Shown here in pieces: positions 41,743-49,719 of a DNA stretch of 64,000 bases (positions within the stretch are counted from its first letter, which is position 1; each line of letters starts with the position of its first letter). The stretch is from the NCBI GenBank assembly GCA_964566545.1, contig CAZMIX010000005.1, positions 30,416-94,415 of the forward strand. Reading direction: 5' to 3'. The position numbers and the translations under genes are program-made. The notes below the pieces were generated by a model, which worked only from the letters and a program-made list of their open reading frames with translations, made no database searches and was not told the DNA's origin. The stretch comes from JAEYFP01 sp964566545 (lineage in GTDB: Bacteria; Bacillota; Clostridia; Lachnospirales; Lachnospiraceae).

Positions 41743-43545
41743 TTGAGTACGAATAAATCGAAAGCAAGAAAACGAAGAAAAATGAGAAGGATGCTTCAGA
41801 AGCTCATTCCGGCTGTTATTGCGGTCGTATTAATTATACTTGTAGTTATTGTAAGTATGGTGACAGGCTTATTCGAGAATTTCTCTTATTCCTCGGAGCA
41901 GATCGATGAATCTGACCTGTACAGCTATTATGGTGTGGTTTCGGAGGACTATGCTGCTATTGTGGAAAATGGTGTAATTTCCGAGCAGCAGCTTCGGGTC
42001 ATTGACGGGCGTTGTTATCTCGATCTGGCATCGGTCAAGAGCGAGTTTACTGATCGGTTTTATTATGATGTCAATGGCGGTGCTTTATTATATACCACGG
42101 AGGAAAGCGTGCTTTCCGCGGCGATAGGAGCAGCCTCCTATTCGATTGCGGGCATTGAAACGCAGACGCCTTATGCGATCTGCATGCTGGAGGGTGATAC
42201 GCTGTATGTGGCTCTGGACTATGTAAGCTTGTATACGACGCTTTCTTATGAGGTATTTGGCGGTAATGGCGAGCCTTACCGTGTTGCGATCAGGACTGCG
42301 GGCGGTACAGTGCAAAAGGCGGAGCTTCAGAAGAGCCATGCGGTGCGCCTGGAGGCTGATAAAAAGAGTAAAATTATTAAGGAGCTTGATGAGGGTACGA
42401 CAGTTACCGTGCTGGAGACGTCCGGAGACTGGTCAAAGGTGCAGACGGACGATTTGCTGATCGGTTTCATTGAGACAAGAGATCTGACTGATACTCACGA
42501 GAAAGCCCTGGAGGCACCGGCTGAAGTAGTAGAGGGAGAGTTTAAGCATATTTCTAAGGACTATCCGATCGTGCTCGCGTGGGATATGGTGACTAATGCG
42601 GATGCCAATAATTATCTTTCCGATCGTCTGCAATCGGTCAGCGGTCTCACGACAATTTCGCCGACGTGGTTCAGTCTGGCGGATAATAACGGGACGGTCG
42701 CTTCTATCGCGAGTCAGGCTTATGTCGATACCGCACATGCGGCGGGCTATGAGGTTTGGGGCCTTGTCGATGACCTGACATATCCGGAGGTCAGTACTTA
42801 TGAGGTTTTATCCTATTCGGATAAACGTGCGTTTGTAATAGAACAGCTTATCAATTATGCGAAACAGTATGGTTTGGAAGGGATTAACGTTGATTTTGAG
42901 TCAATTTCCGTTGATACGGGGGAGCCGTTTATCCAATTTATCAGGGAGCTTTCGATTGAATGCCGTAAGGAGGGGATCGTGCTTTCCGTGGACAACTATG
43001 TGCCGACCTACACGAGCCATTACAACCGAAAGGAACAGGGTATCTTTGCGGACTATGTGATCATCATGGGCTACGACGAGCATATTAAGAGCTCAGAGAA
43101 GAGTGGTTCGGTAGCTTCTTTGAATTTCGTAACAAGCGGAATCGAAATGACATTGGAAGAAGTTCCGGCGGAACGCGTAATCAATGCAGTGCCGCTTTAT
43201 ACGAGAATCTGGATTGAGACGCCCAAGACCGAGGCGGAAATTGCGGCAGAGGATGCGAATACGGAATATATTCCTTATAAGTTGGACGTGCAGACAGTCA
43301 GGATGGCGGATGCGATCGCAGCCGTGCGGAATGCCGGTGTGACAGCGGAATGGGACGAAACGACCGCCCAAAATTACGCCGAGTGGACGAAGGAAGGCTC
43401 AATCTATAAGGTATGGCTTGAAGATGCACAGTCACTTGGCGCAAAGCTGCAGGTCATGGTCAATAAAAACCTTGCCGGAGCAGCGGCATGGCAGCTTGGC
43501 TATGCGGACAGCTCCGTATGGGAAGTACTTGATCAGTATTATTAA
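41743..43545 (+). CDS. Membrane-anchored GH18 glycosidase with SH3 domain
   Basis: The protein has 600 residues. A very basic start precedes a membrane helix at about 20-45. A region of about 130 residues resembles a copper-amine-oxidase-type N-terminal domain. A bacterial SH3 domain lies at about 195-250 (VRLEADKKSKIIKELDEGTT), followed by a GH18 barrel. The catalytic strand is GLEGINVDFES, in which the Glu is the acid and the first Asp of DxxDxDxE is Gly. This matches the YaaH/YdhD/SleL peptidoglycan glucosaminidase group and not chitinases. The start is TTG after AGTAGGAGG. It probably trims peptidoglycan at the cell surface. Confidence 0.88.
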   Translation: MSTNKSKARKRRKMRRMLQKLIPAVIAVVLIILVVIVSMVTGLFENFSYSSEQIDESDLYSYYGVVSEDYAAIVENGVISEQQLRVIDGRCYLDLASVKSEFTDRFYYDVNGGALLYTTEESVLSAAIGAASYSIAGIETQTPYAICMLEGDTLYVALDYVSLYTTLSYEVFGGNGEPYRVAIRTAGGTVQKAELQKSHAVRLEADKKSKIIKELDEGTTVTVLETSGDWSKVQTDDLLIGFIETRDLTDTHEKALEAPAEVVEGEFKHISKDYPIVLAWDMVTNADANNYLSDRLQSVSGLTTISPTWFSLADNNGTVASIASQAYVDTAHAAGYEVWGLVDDLTYPEVSTYEVLSYSDKRAFVIEQLINYAKQYGLEGINVDFESISVDTGEPFIQFIRELSIECRKEGIVLSVDNYVPTYTSHYNRKEQGIFADYVIIMGYDEHIKSSEKSGSVASLNFVTSGIEMTLEEVPAERVINAVPLYTRIWIETPKTEAEIAAEDANTEYIPYKLDVQTVRMADAIAAVRNAGVTAEWDETTAQNYAEWTKEGSIYKVWLEDAQSLGAKLQVMVNKNLAGAAAWQLGYADSSVWEVLDQYY

Positions 43546-43551
43546 AGGGGA

Positions 43552-44292
43552 TCAGGTGAGACTTTCCCGGTAATCGGTCGGAGAGATACCATAATAGTTT
43601 TTGAAGGCCTTGCTGAAATAGTTATTGTTGCTGTAGCCGAGACGGTCAGAGATTTCTTGTATTTGGATAGCGTTATTTGAAAGCAGCTCCTTTGCCCGGC
43701 TCATACGCAGCTTAAGTGCGTATTCATAAATGCCGATATCGTATTGTTTTTTAAACAGCTTAGATAAGTATTCCTTTGAAAAGAAATATTTGTCGCTAAA
43801 CATGGATATCTTGATATCGGTCGCATAATTTTTTTCGACATAATCGCGGATGATTTCGATGACCTCGCCCGGCGCAAGCTGATACGAAGCTGTCTCTGCG
43901 GATTGATCCTCTAAGCGGCCGCCCAATTGAATAAATGCGCGTTCGATGGCAATATTCAAATCTTCGGAGTTGATCGGCTTTAGTATATAGTCGACGGCTC
44001 CGTTTTTAATTGCAGCCTGCGCATAGTGAAATTCGTCATAGCCGCTTACGATAATATATTTGGACTTTGGGAAGTCCTGTTTGGCCTGTTCTAGAAATTC
44101 AATGCCGTTCATAACCGGCATATGCATATCCACAAAAACAAATTCGGGGTGCAGCTCCCGCATACAGGCAATGCCCTCCTTGCCATTTGTCGCATAATGA
44201 AGCTGCGAGATCTTGTATTTTTTCCAGTTTCCGAGTGCCGTAATGGCGACCCGTACCGGTTTTTCATCGTCAATGATCAATGCCTGAAACAT
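43552..44292 (-). CDS. Response regulator with AraC DNA-binding domain
   Basis: This 246-residue protein is a short YesN-type regulator. The receiver (1-120) has D8, D9 and phospho-acceptor D55 (FVFVDMHMP), and the Lys is in LKPINS. The AraC helix-turn-helix pair covers about 145-246 (RLGYSNNNYFSKAFKNYYG). The long linker of the regulators at 1-994 and 7748 is missing. It overlaps the kinase gene by 23 bases and should be its partner. GGAGG precedes the ATG at 44292. Probable target: the divergent ABC transporter at 46321. Confidence 0.92.
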   Translation of the reverse strand: MFQALIIDDEKPVRVAITALGNWKKYKISQLHYATNGKEGIACMRELHPEFVFVDMHMPVMNGIEFLEQAKQDFPKSKYIIVSGYDEFHYAQAAIKNGAVDYILKPINSEDLNIAIERAFIQLGGRLEDQSAETASYQLAPGEVIEIIRDYVEKNYATDIKISMFSDKYFFSKEYLSKLFKKQYDIGIYEYALKLRMSRAKELLSNNAIQIQEISDRLGYSNNNYFSKAFKNYYGISPTDYRESLT

Positions 44293-46057
44293 GCTGTACC
44301 TCCAAAATAGGAATTGCAACGGTAATGGTAGTGCCGGCATAAAGGATACTTTCGATATGAAGCGAGGCCTTCTCGTGATAAATCAGGCGAAGCCGGCTTG
44401 CTAAATTAGAAAGACCGATGCCGGTATTTTTTTCGGAGCGCAGCGGAATATCTGAGAAGGAAGCGAGCAGCTTTTGGAGCTGATCCCGTTCGATCCCGTT
44501 GCCGTTATCCGATACCTTGATCCATAGCGTCTCCTCCTCAACAAACGCATCCGCGTCAATGTGGATCGAAAAAATATTGCCCTTCATGCCGTGCAGGATG
44601 GAATTCTCCACGAGCGTCATGATGCTGAGCTTCGGTATCAAATAATGTGATATCCCATCAGAAATCGTAATGCGGAAGGAGAGAGCGCTGTCAAAGCGTT
44701 CTTTTTGCAGCATCAGATAGCCGCGCACCTGCACGATCTCCTCTTCAATTGCGACAAGCTCCTTTTCCTTGATGGAATAACGCAACAGCGAAGCGAGACT
44801 CGTAATCATCGTGTTAATTTTTGTCTGGTTGTTTAAAATTGCTTCGGCTGAAATTGCCTGCAGCGTATTATATAGGAAGTGCGGGTTCGTCTGTGCTTCA
44901 AGAGCAATCAGGCGCGCCGTCTCCTCATTCAGCTTTGCGATATAGTTCGTCTTAATCAGCTCGTCGATTTTCTGAAGCATCGTGTTGTATTCTTCTTCGA
45001 GCTCACAGATTTCAAGGTTTCCGCCAATTTTCTCAACGGCTGCAAAATTTCCGGAGCCGGCTTTTTTCATCCGCTGCGTCAGGGCGCTGATCGGGTTTGT
45101 AACAAGACGGATAAAAATGACAAAAAGCAGGACGGAGAAGGAGATCGCGATCAGTGCAAGGACAATGCGGATATTGCGTGTAACTGCAATATCATTTTCG
45201 ATATCCTCAACCGGTTTTAACAATACGAGCGTAAAATCTTCCGCTGAACAGACATGTGATACAACCAGATAAGGAACATCAAGGACTCTTGTCGTAAATG
45301 CCTCGCCCCCTGCAACGGTCAAATCCTGCATAAAACGTGTGAGTGCCGGGGGATCCGTAAGCTGCTTGCCGCTCGTATAATAAATGTTGTTGTTTCCGTC
45401 CAGAATGCAGTAAATTTCGTTGTTCTGAATATGATTTTTCGCCAACGCATCTACAAAGGTCGTCGTAAATGACAGCTCTACGATTGCAAGCGGTTCCTTT
45501 GTCTCGATATCAATGATCGTCCGATAATATTTCATGAAACCGTCCTCGTCCAAAGGAAAGATTGAGCGGTAGTAGTTGCCCTTCGTGAAGCTGTCATAGC
45601 CCGGCAGGGAAGCAAAATCATAAAAGTCGGAGCTTAAAAACTGGTTCAGCTTTGTGGAGCGGGAATAAAGCGCCTCCTTTTTGATCAGATAAAGGTTATA
45701 GGAAATCAAGTCACTTCTTGAATAAAAGTTGCTTTTTAACAACGATTGGATATAATTCTTGTCCTCGTAATCAAGCTGTTTATTGTTGGAAATCATCTGC
45801 AAAAAGGTCCCGTCGTTTCTGAGCGCAAGGGAATACCAGTTGATTTCCGACAGATAGGAATCAAAATTGGCACCCTCAAAGGTAAGAGCCGTGGATTGCG
45901 ATTTGATGCTTTCCTCCATAATCGTATTCTTATTTCTAATATAATTATAGGAAATAATAATAACGACAATGATTAGGATAATCGAGGAGCTTAATAAAAT
46001 CAGTTGATTTCTCAAGGAAATCAGATTCAGCCATTGCTTGATTTTTTTCTTTGTCAT
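44270..46057 (-). CDS. YesM-type sensor histidine kinase
   Basis: The protein has 595 residues. A membrane helix lies at about 18-40, followed by a large outer sensor region of about 240 residues and a second helix near 285-305. A HAMP domain and the His_kinase domain with QTNPHFLYNTLQ (phospho-acceptor His) follow, then the ATPase domain with LVENSILHGMKG and DNGNGI. The large sensor suggests direct ligand binding of the dCACHE type. The ATG at 46057 follows AAAGGGG; an in-frame start at 46117 is possible but less likely. It is divergent from the sugar ABC operon. Confidence 0.92.
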   Translation of the reverse strand: MTKKKIKQWLNLISLRNQLILLSSSIILIIVVIIISYNYIRNKNTIMEESIKSQSTALTFEGANFDSYLSEINWYSLALRNDGTFLQMISNNKQLDYEDKNYIQSLLKSNFYSRSDLISYNLYLIKKEALYSRSTKLNQFLSSDFYDFASLPGYDSFTKGNYYRSIFPLDEDGFMKYYRTIIDIETKEPLAIVELSFTTTFVDALAKNHIQNNEIYCILDGNNNIYYTSGKQLTDPPALTRFMQDLTVAGGEAFTTRVLDVPYLVVSHVCSAEDFTLVLLKPVEDIENDIAVTRNIRIVLALIAISFSVLLFVIFIRLVTNPISALTQRMKKAGSGNFAAVEKIGGNLEICELEEEYNTMLQKIDELIKTNYIAKLNEETARLIALEAQTNPHFLYNTLQAISAEAILNNQTKINTMITSLASLLRYSIKEKELVAIEEEIVQVRGYLMLQKERFDSALSFRITISDGISHYLIPKLSIMTLVENSILHGMKGNIFSIHIDADAFVEEETLWIKVSDNGNGIERDQLQKLLASFSDIPLRSEKNTGIGLSNLASRLRLIYHEKASLHIESILYAGTTITVAIPILEVQHVSGIDH

Positions 46058-46202
46058 AGCAGTCTGCGCCCCTTTCCGCAAAATGAACAGCTTTCCGTGA
46101 AAACACCCTGTGCCCATCAGGACAATGCGGGGTTTGTATATTCATATTATCACAAATATAAAATAAGTGAATAGAATTTGTTCTTTTTATTACCATAACT
46201 TG

Positions 46203-46245
46203 TTTTGTTAATTGCATTTTAACAAAAGGGATATTTAAATATAAT
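46203..46245 (+). promoter_or_regulatory. Operator-like palindrome and promoter of the MalFG-type ABC operon
   Basis: TTTTGTTAA (46203-46211) and TTAACAAAA (46219-46227) form a 9-bp inverted repeat with a 7-base centre. It overlaps the place of the -35 box for TATAAT at 46240-46245. The -35 is poor, which fits an activator-dependent promoter. Confidence 0.5.
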
Positions 46246-46320
46246 AAAATATATACATAGTGCACAAACTGAATGATGATGGAAAAGTATACAGGAAGAA
46301 GGAACAAAGAGGAGGAGCAG

Positions 46321-47199
46321 ATGGGTATGAAAAAGAAAGAAACGCTGGAAACGATTTTTTATACAATTCCGGCGGTGATTCTTGTCAGCCTGACAATTTA
46401 TATTCCGTTTATTATGAGCGGTTATTATTCCCTGACGAAGTGGAACGGAATTTCCAAGGAACCGGTTTTTATCGGCTTTGAAAATTTTAAAAAGATTTTT
46501 ACGGGAGATACAGGTTTTATCAATTCCATTTTCTTTACGATGAAATATTCGTTCGTATTTATCATTGTCGCTAATATTCTGGCACTGGCGCTTGCGACGG
46601 CGCTCGTAAAGAAAATAAAGACAGCAAATCTGCTGCGCGGTGTGTTCTTTGTACCTTACATCATGAGTATGACGATCGTCGGCTTTATTTGGAAATTCAT
46701 TTTTTCTCAGGGCTTTGCGAAATTATTTGATATGACCGGTGCCGAATTTCTAAATCTAAGCTGGTTGGGTGATCCAAAGCTGGTGTTTTATTCGGTGGCC
46801 TTTGTCGGTATCTGGCAGTCGATCGGTTTTTATATCGTGCTTTATATTGCGGGTCTGCAAGCTGTGCCGACCGATGTGTTGGAGGCGGCGACCGTGGACG
46901 GCGCAAACGGGGTGCAGCGGTTTTTCCGGGTGACGCTGCCGCTGCTTGGACCTTCTATTACGACCTGTTTATTTATGTCGCTGACCAATTCTCTGAAAGT
47001 ATTTGATATTATTCTGGCTTTGACAAAGGGTGGTCCCGGAAGCGCGACCTACAGCGTTACGTTGGAAATTTACCGGGAAGCGTTCCAAAATAATAATTAT
47101 GGAGTTGGTTCTGCGAAGTCCATCATCTTCTTCCTAGTCGTGCTCGTGCTTACACAGCTCGTCCTGAAGATTTTCAGCAGGAAGGAGGTTGATCTGTGA
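46321..47199 (+). CDS. Sugar ABC transporter permease (MalF/UgpA type)
   Basis: The 292-residue membrane protein has six helices and the inner-membrane ATPase-docking loop EAATVDGANGVQRFFRVTLP near residue 200. It begins a transporter of the carbohydrate uptake 1 family, which takes up oligosaccharides. No ATPase gene is present in the operon, so a shared ATPase of the MsmK type is likely. GAGGAGGAG precedes the ATG at 46321; the ATG at 46273 is not supported. It overlaps the next gene. Confidence 0.92.
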   Translation: MGMKKKETLETIFYTIPAVILVSLTIYIPFIMSGYYSLTKWNGISKEPVFIGFENFKKIFTGDTGFINSIFFTMKYSFVFIIVANILALALATALVKKIKTANLLRGVFFVPYIMSMTIVGFIWKFIFSQGFAKLFDMTGAEFLNLSWLGDPKLVFYSVAFVGIWQSIGFYIVLYIAGLQAVPTDVLEAATVDGANGVQRFFRVTLPLLGPSITTCLFMSLTNSLKVFDIILALTKGGPGSATYSVTLEIYREAFQNNNYGVGSAKSIIFFLVVLVLTQLVLKIFSRKEVDL

Positions 47200-48038
47200 T
47201 GACAAGAGCAAAGAAAAAGAAGCTTCGTGTCCTCATACTGGAAATTGTGATGCTTTTGATGGGGCTCGTATATATTTATCCGGTGTTTTTGATGTTTATG
47301 AATTCCGTAAAGCCGTTTAAGGAGGTCGTAACGGATGTGATAGCGCTGCCGACGCGAGCCGCATGGGAAAATTATGAATATGTCATTGACAAAATGGAGT
47401 ATGGCAGGTTGTTTATTAACAATGCCGTTATCACTGCGATCGGCATCGTTGGTATTGTGGCGTTTTCCTCAATATCCGCGTATATTCTGGACAGAAGGAA
47501 AAACAAATATACGAAACTGATCCATACGATCATTATTACACCGATGCTGATCCCATTCCAGACGATTATGATCACGCTGCTAAAGGTGATGAATGTCGTG
47601 CATTTATCCGGTTCTACCTGGGGTCTTGGCATTCAGTACTGGGGCTTTGGAATTCCGATGGCGACGTTTATTTATTATAATTTCATGAAGACAATTCCGA
47701 AGGAAATCGATGAAAGTGCAAGAATTGACGGAGCTTCCACATTCCGCACCTTTACAAGTGTAATCTTTCCTTTGTTAAAATCTGTTTCGGTAACGGTCAT
47801 CGTGCTTGATGTGATGTGGATATGGAACGATTTTCTGCTCCCGCTGCTGATGGTAAACAGCTCTCCGAAAACAAAGACACTTGTACTTGCGGCCTATAAT
47901 TTTGTCGGGCAGTTCAATACGCAGTGGCATTATGCGATGACGGCAATGGTGCTCGCGGTTGTGCCTTCGATTATATTTTTTGTTCTGCTGCAAAAGTATA
48001 TCGTAGAAGGCGTTGTGGCGGGAGCCGTAAAGGGTTAG
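47199..48038 (+). CDS. Sugar ABC transporter permease (MalG/UgpE type)
   Basis: The 279-residue membrane protein has six helices and the docking loop ESARIDGASTFRTFTSVIFP near residue 170. It is the partner of the preceding permease. Its ATG shares a base with the previous stop; a GTG three bases earlier is an alternative. GAAGGAGG lies upstream. The binding protein is encoded next, an unusual order since the binding protein often comes first. Confidence 0.92.
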   Translation: MTRAKKKKLRVLILEIVMLLMGLVYIYPVFLMFMNSVKPFKEVVTDVIALPTRAAWENYEYVIDKMEYGRLFINNAVITAIGIVGIVAFSSISAYILDRRKNKYTKLIHTIIITPMLIPFQTIMITLLKVMNVVHLSGSTWGLGIQYWGFGIPMATFIYYNFMKTIPKEIDESARIDGASTFRTFTSVIFPLLKSVSVTVIVLDVMWIWNDFLLPLLMVNSSPKTKTLVLAAYNFVGQFNTQWHYAMTAMVLAVVPSIIFFVLLQKYIVEGVVAGAVKG

Positions 48039-48141
48039 CCGCTAAAATACAAAACAGATATTTATTCGTATTCCGGCCGGGTACGGATTAATATAGAGAA
48101 AAAGAAACTTATGGAAACGTTTGAAAGGAAGGGAAACAGTT

Positions 48142-49476
48142 ATGAAAAAGAAAGTATTAAGTTTAATTCTTTCGACAGCAATGGCAGTCACAATGCTTGC
48201 AGGCTGCGGCCAGAGCTCTGCGGAACCGGCGGCACCTGCCAAAGAAAGCGCACCTGCTGAAGCGGCAGAGGATGCAGCTCCAGCAGAAGAAACGGCTTCC
48301 TCAGATGAGCCTGTTGAAATCAACATGTTTATTTCAAGTCCGGAATATGCGGATGCGATCAATGAACTGATTGCGGCATACAAGGAAGTAAAGCCGAACG
48401 TTACAATTAATTATGAAACAACGCAGAACGATTACCCGACATTGTTAAAGACAAAGCTGAATGCGGGAGAATGCCCGGATATCTTTTCTTCTACTTCCGG
48501 CAAGGAAATCGGCACTTATTTGGATTATTCCTATGATTTGGCAGGACAGCCGCTCGCCGGTGCGATGAGCGATTCGGTTGCCGCTGTTATGAAGTCCGGC
48601 GATGAGATTCACGGACTCAGCATCAAAGGCAACTATTTCGGACTCATTTATAATAAGGCGATTTTTGAAGAGTGCGAAATTACGGAATTCCCGCAGACGC
48701 TTGATGAGCTTGAGGCAGTTTGTGAAGCGATTCAAGCAAAGGGCTATCAGCCGTTCACGACGGGCTATGCTGAGTGGTGGGTATTTAAGCACACATTCCA
48801 GTCATTCCTTGACGCGGCAGGTGGAGATGATGTGGAAGGACTTGTCAACAAGTTTGTGGCAGGCGAAGCACATTTCAAGGACTACCCGGAAATTTATGAC
48901 AATTTCTTTAGATATCTGGATCTGACCGTAAAATATGGCGACGCAAAGCCGCTTGAGACAGATTTAAGCGCAGAGGATGCAGCGTTTGGCTCCGGCCAGG
49001 CAGCGATCATGAATGGTCAGGGCGCATGGGTAGAAGCGGATGTGCTTGCGATTGATCCGGAACTTAAGATCGGCTTTGACGGCTATCCGGTAAGCAATGA
49101 TGCTGCAAACTGCAAGGTAATCGGCGGTTCAGATCAGGCTCTTCGTATTTATAAGGATTCAGCGGTGTTGAACGATGTGCTTGATTTTGTAAATTGGTGG
49201 TATACTTCCGATTATGGAAAGGGATGGTTCAATGAAGTAGCGGGTGTTATTCCTCCGATTGACGATGCGACGGCTCCTGATTTCGAAGTTATTAAGCAGG
49301 GTAACGTGCATGCTTCTGCCGAAGGCACAAACACACTGTCGATTGTTTACTCAACAGACAGCTTCCATCAGGCATTCGGTGAGGTGCTGCAGTCCTATAT
49401 CGCGGGAACCATCGATAAGGATACGGCATGCACACAGATCGAAGAGAAGTGGGTAGAGCTGGAGGGCGGCAATTAA
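48142..49476 (+). CDS. Oligosaccharide-binding lipoprotein of the ABC transporter
   Basis: The 444-residue protein has a lipobox MLAGC (Cys near 21), an Ala/Pro/Glu linker to about residue 58 and a type-1 extracellular solute-binding fold (NMFISSPEYADAINELIAAY, NYFGLIYNKAIFEE, GQAAIMNGQGAW). It serves the permeases encoded upstream. Its large pocket and the GH31 gene downstream suggest an oligosaccharide, perhaps xyloglucan-derived. The sequence TGGAAACGTTTGAA at 48112-48125 just before the ribosome site resembles a catabolite-control site, but only loosely. Confidence 0.92.
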   Translation: MKKKVLSLILSTAMAVTMLAGCGQSSAEPAAPAKESAPAEAAEDAAPAEETASSDEPVEINMFISSPEYADAINELIAAYKEVKPNVTINYETTQNDYPTLLKTKLNAGECPDIFSSTSGKEIGTYLDYSYDLAGQPLAGAMSDSVAAVMKSGDEIHGLSIKGNYFGLIYNKAIFEECEITEFPQTLDELEAVCEAIQAKGYQPFTTGYAEWWVFKHTFQSFLDAAGGDDVEGLVNKFVAGEAHFKDYPEIYDNFFRYLDLTVKYGDAKPLETDLSAEDAAFGSGQAAIMNGQGAWVEADVLAIDPELKIGFDGYPVSNDAANCKVIGGSDQALRIYKDSAVLNDVLDFVNWWYTSDYGKGWFNEVAGVIPPIDDATAPDFEVIKQGNVHASAEGTNTLSIVYSTDSFHQAFGEVLQSYIAGTIDKDTACTQIEEKWVELEGGN

Positions 49477-49497
49477 GTAAATTAATTGGATAAATAG

Positions 49498-49535
49498 GGG
49501 CATGGACTGCAAAATAGCGGCTCGTGCCCTTTTGT
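49498..49535 (+). terminator. Terminator of the ABC operon
   Basis: GGGCATG (49498-49504) pairs with CGTGCCC (49523-49529, one G-U pair), followed by TTTTG. Confidence 0.8.
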
Positions 49536-49719
49536 CGTACGCCCCGCGGATGCACGTTCCTTAAGTCGCTATAGTACAAAAGAAAACTCTGTAAAACATT
49601 TACGAAAAACTCACAAATGCTTTATAATAAATTCAGTATAAAAAAACAAAAAATCATTAAAATACAGTTAGAAGACATAGTTTATCAGTTTAAGCTGAAA
49701 AGAAGGCGAGGGCAGAACG

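Noticed and set aside
48112..48125. TGGAAACGTTTGAA as a catabolite-control (cre) site
   Set aside because: It is partly palindromic but deviates at the 3' end and overlaps the ribosome-site region; too weak to annotate.
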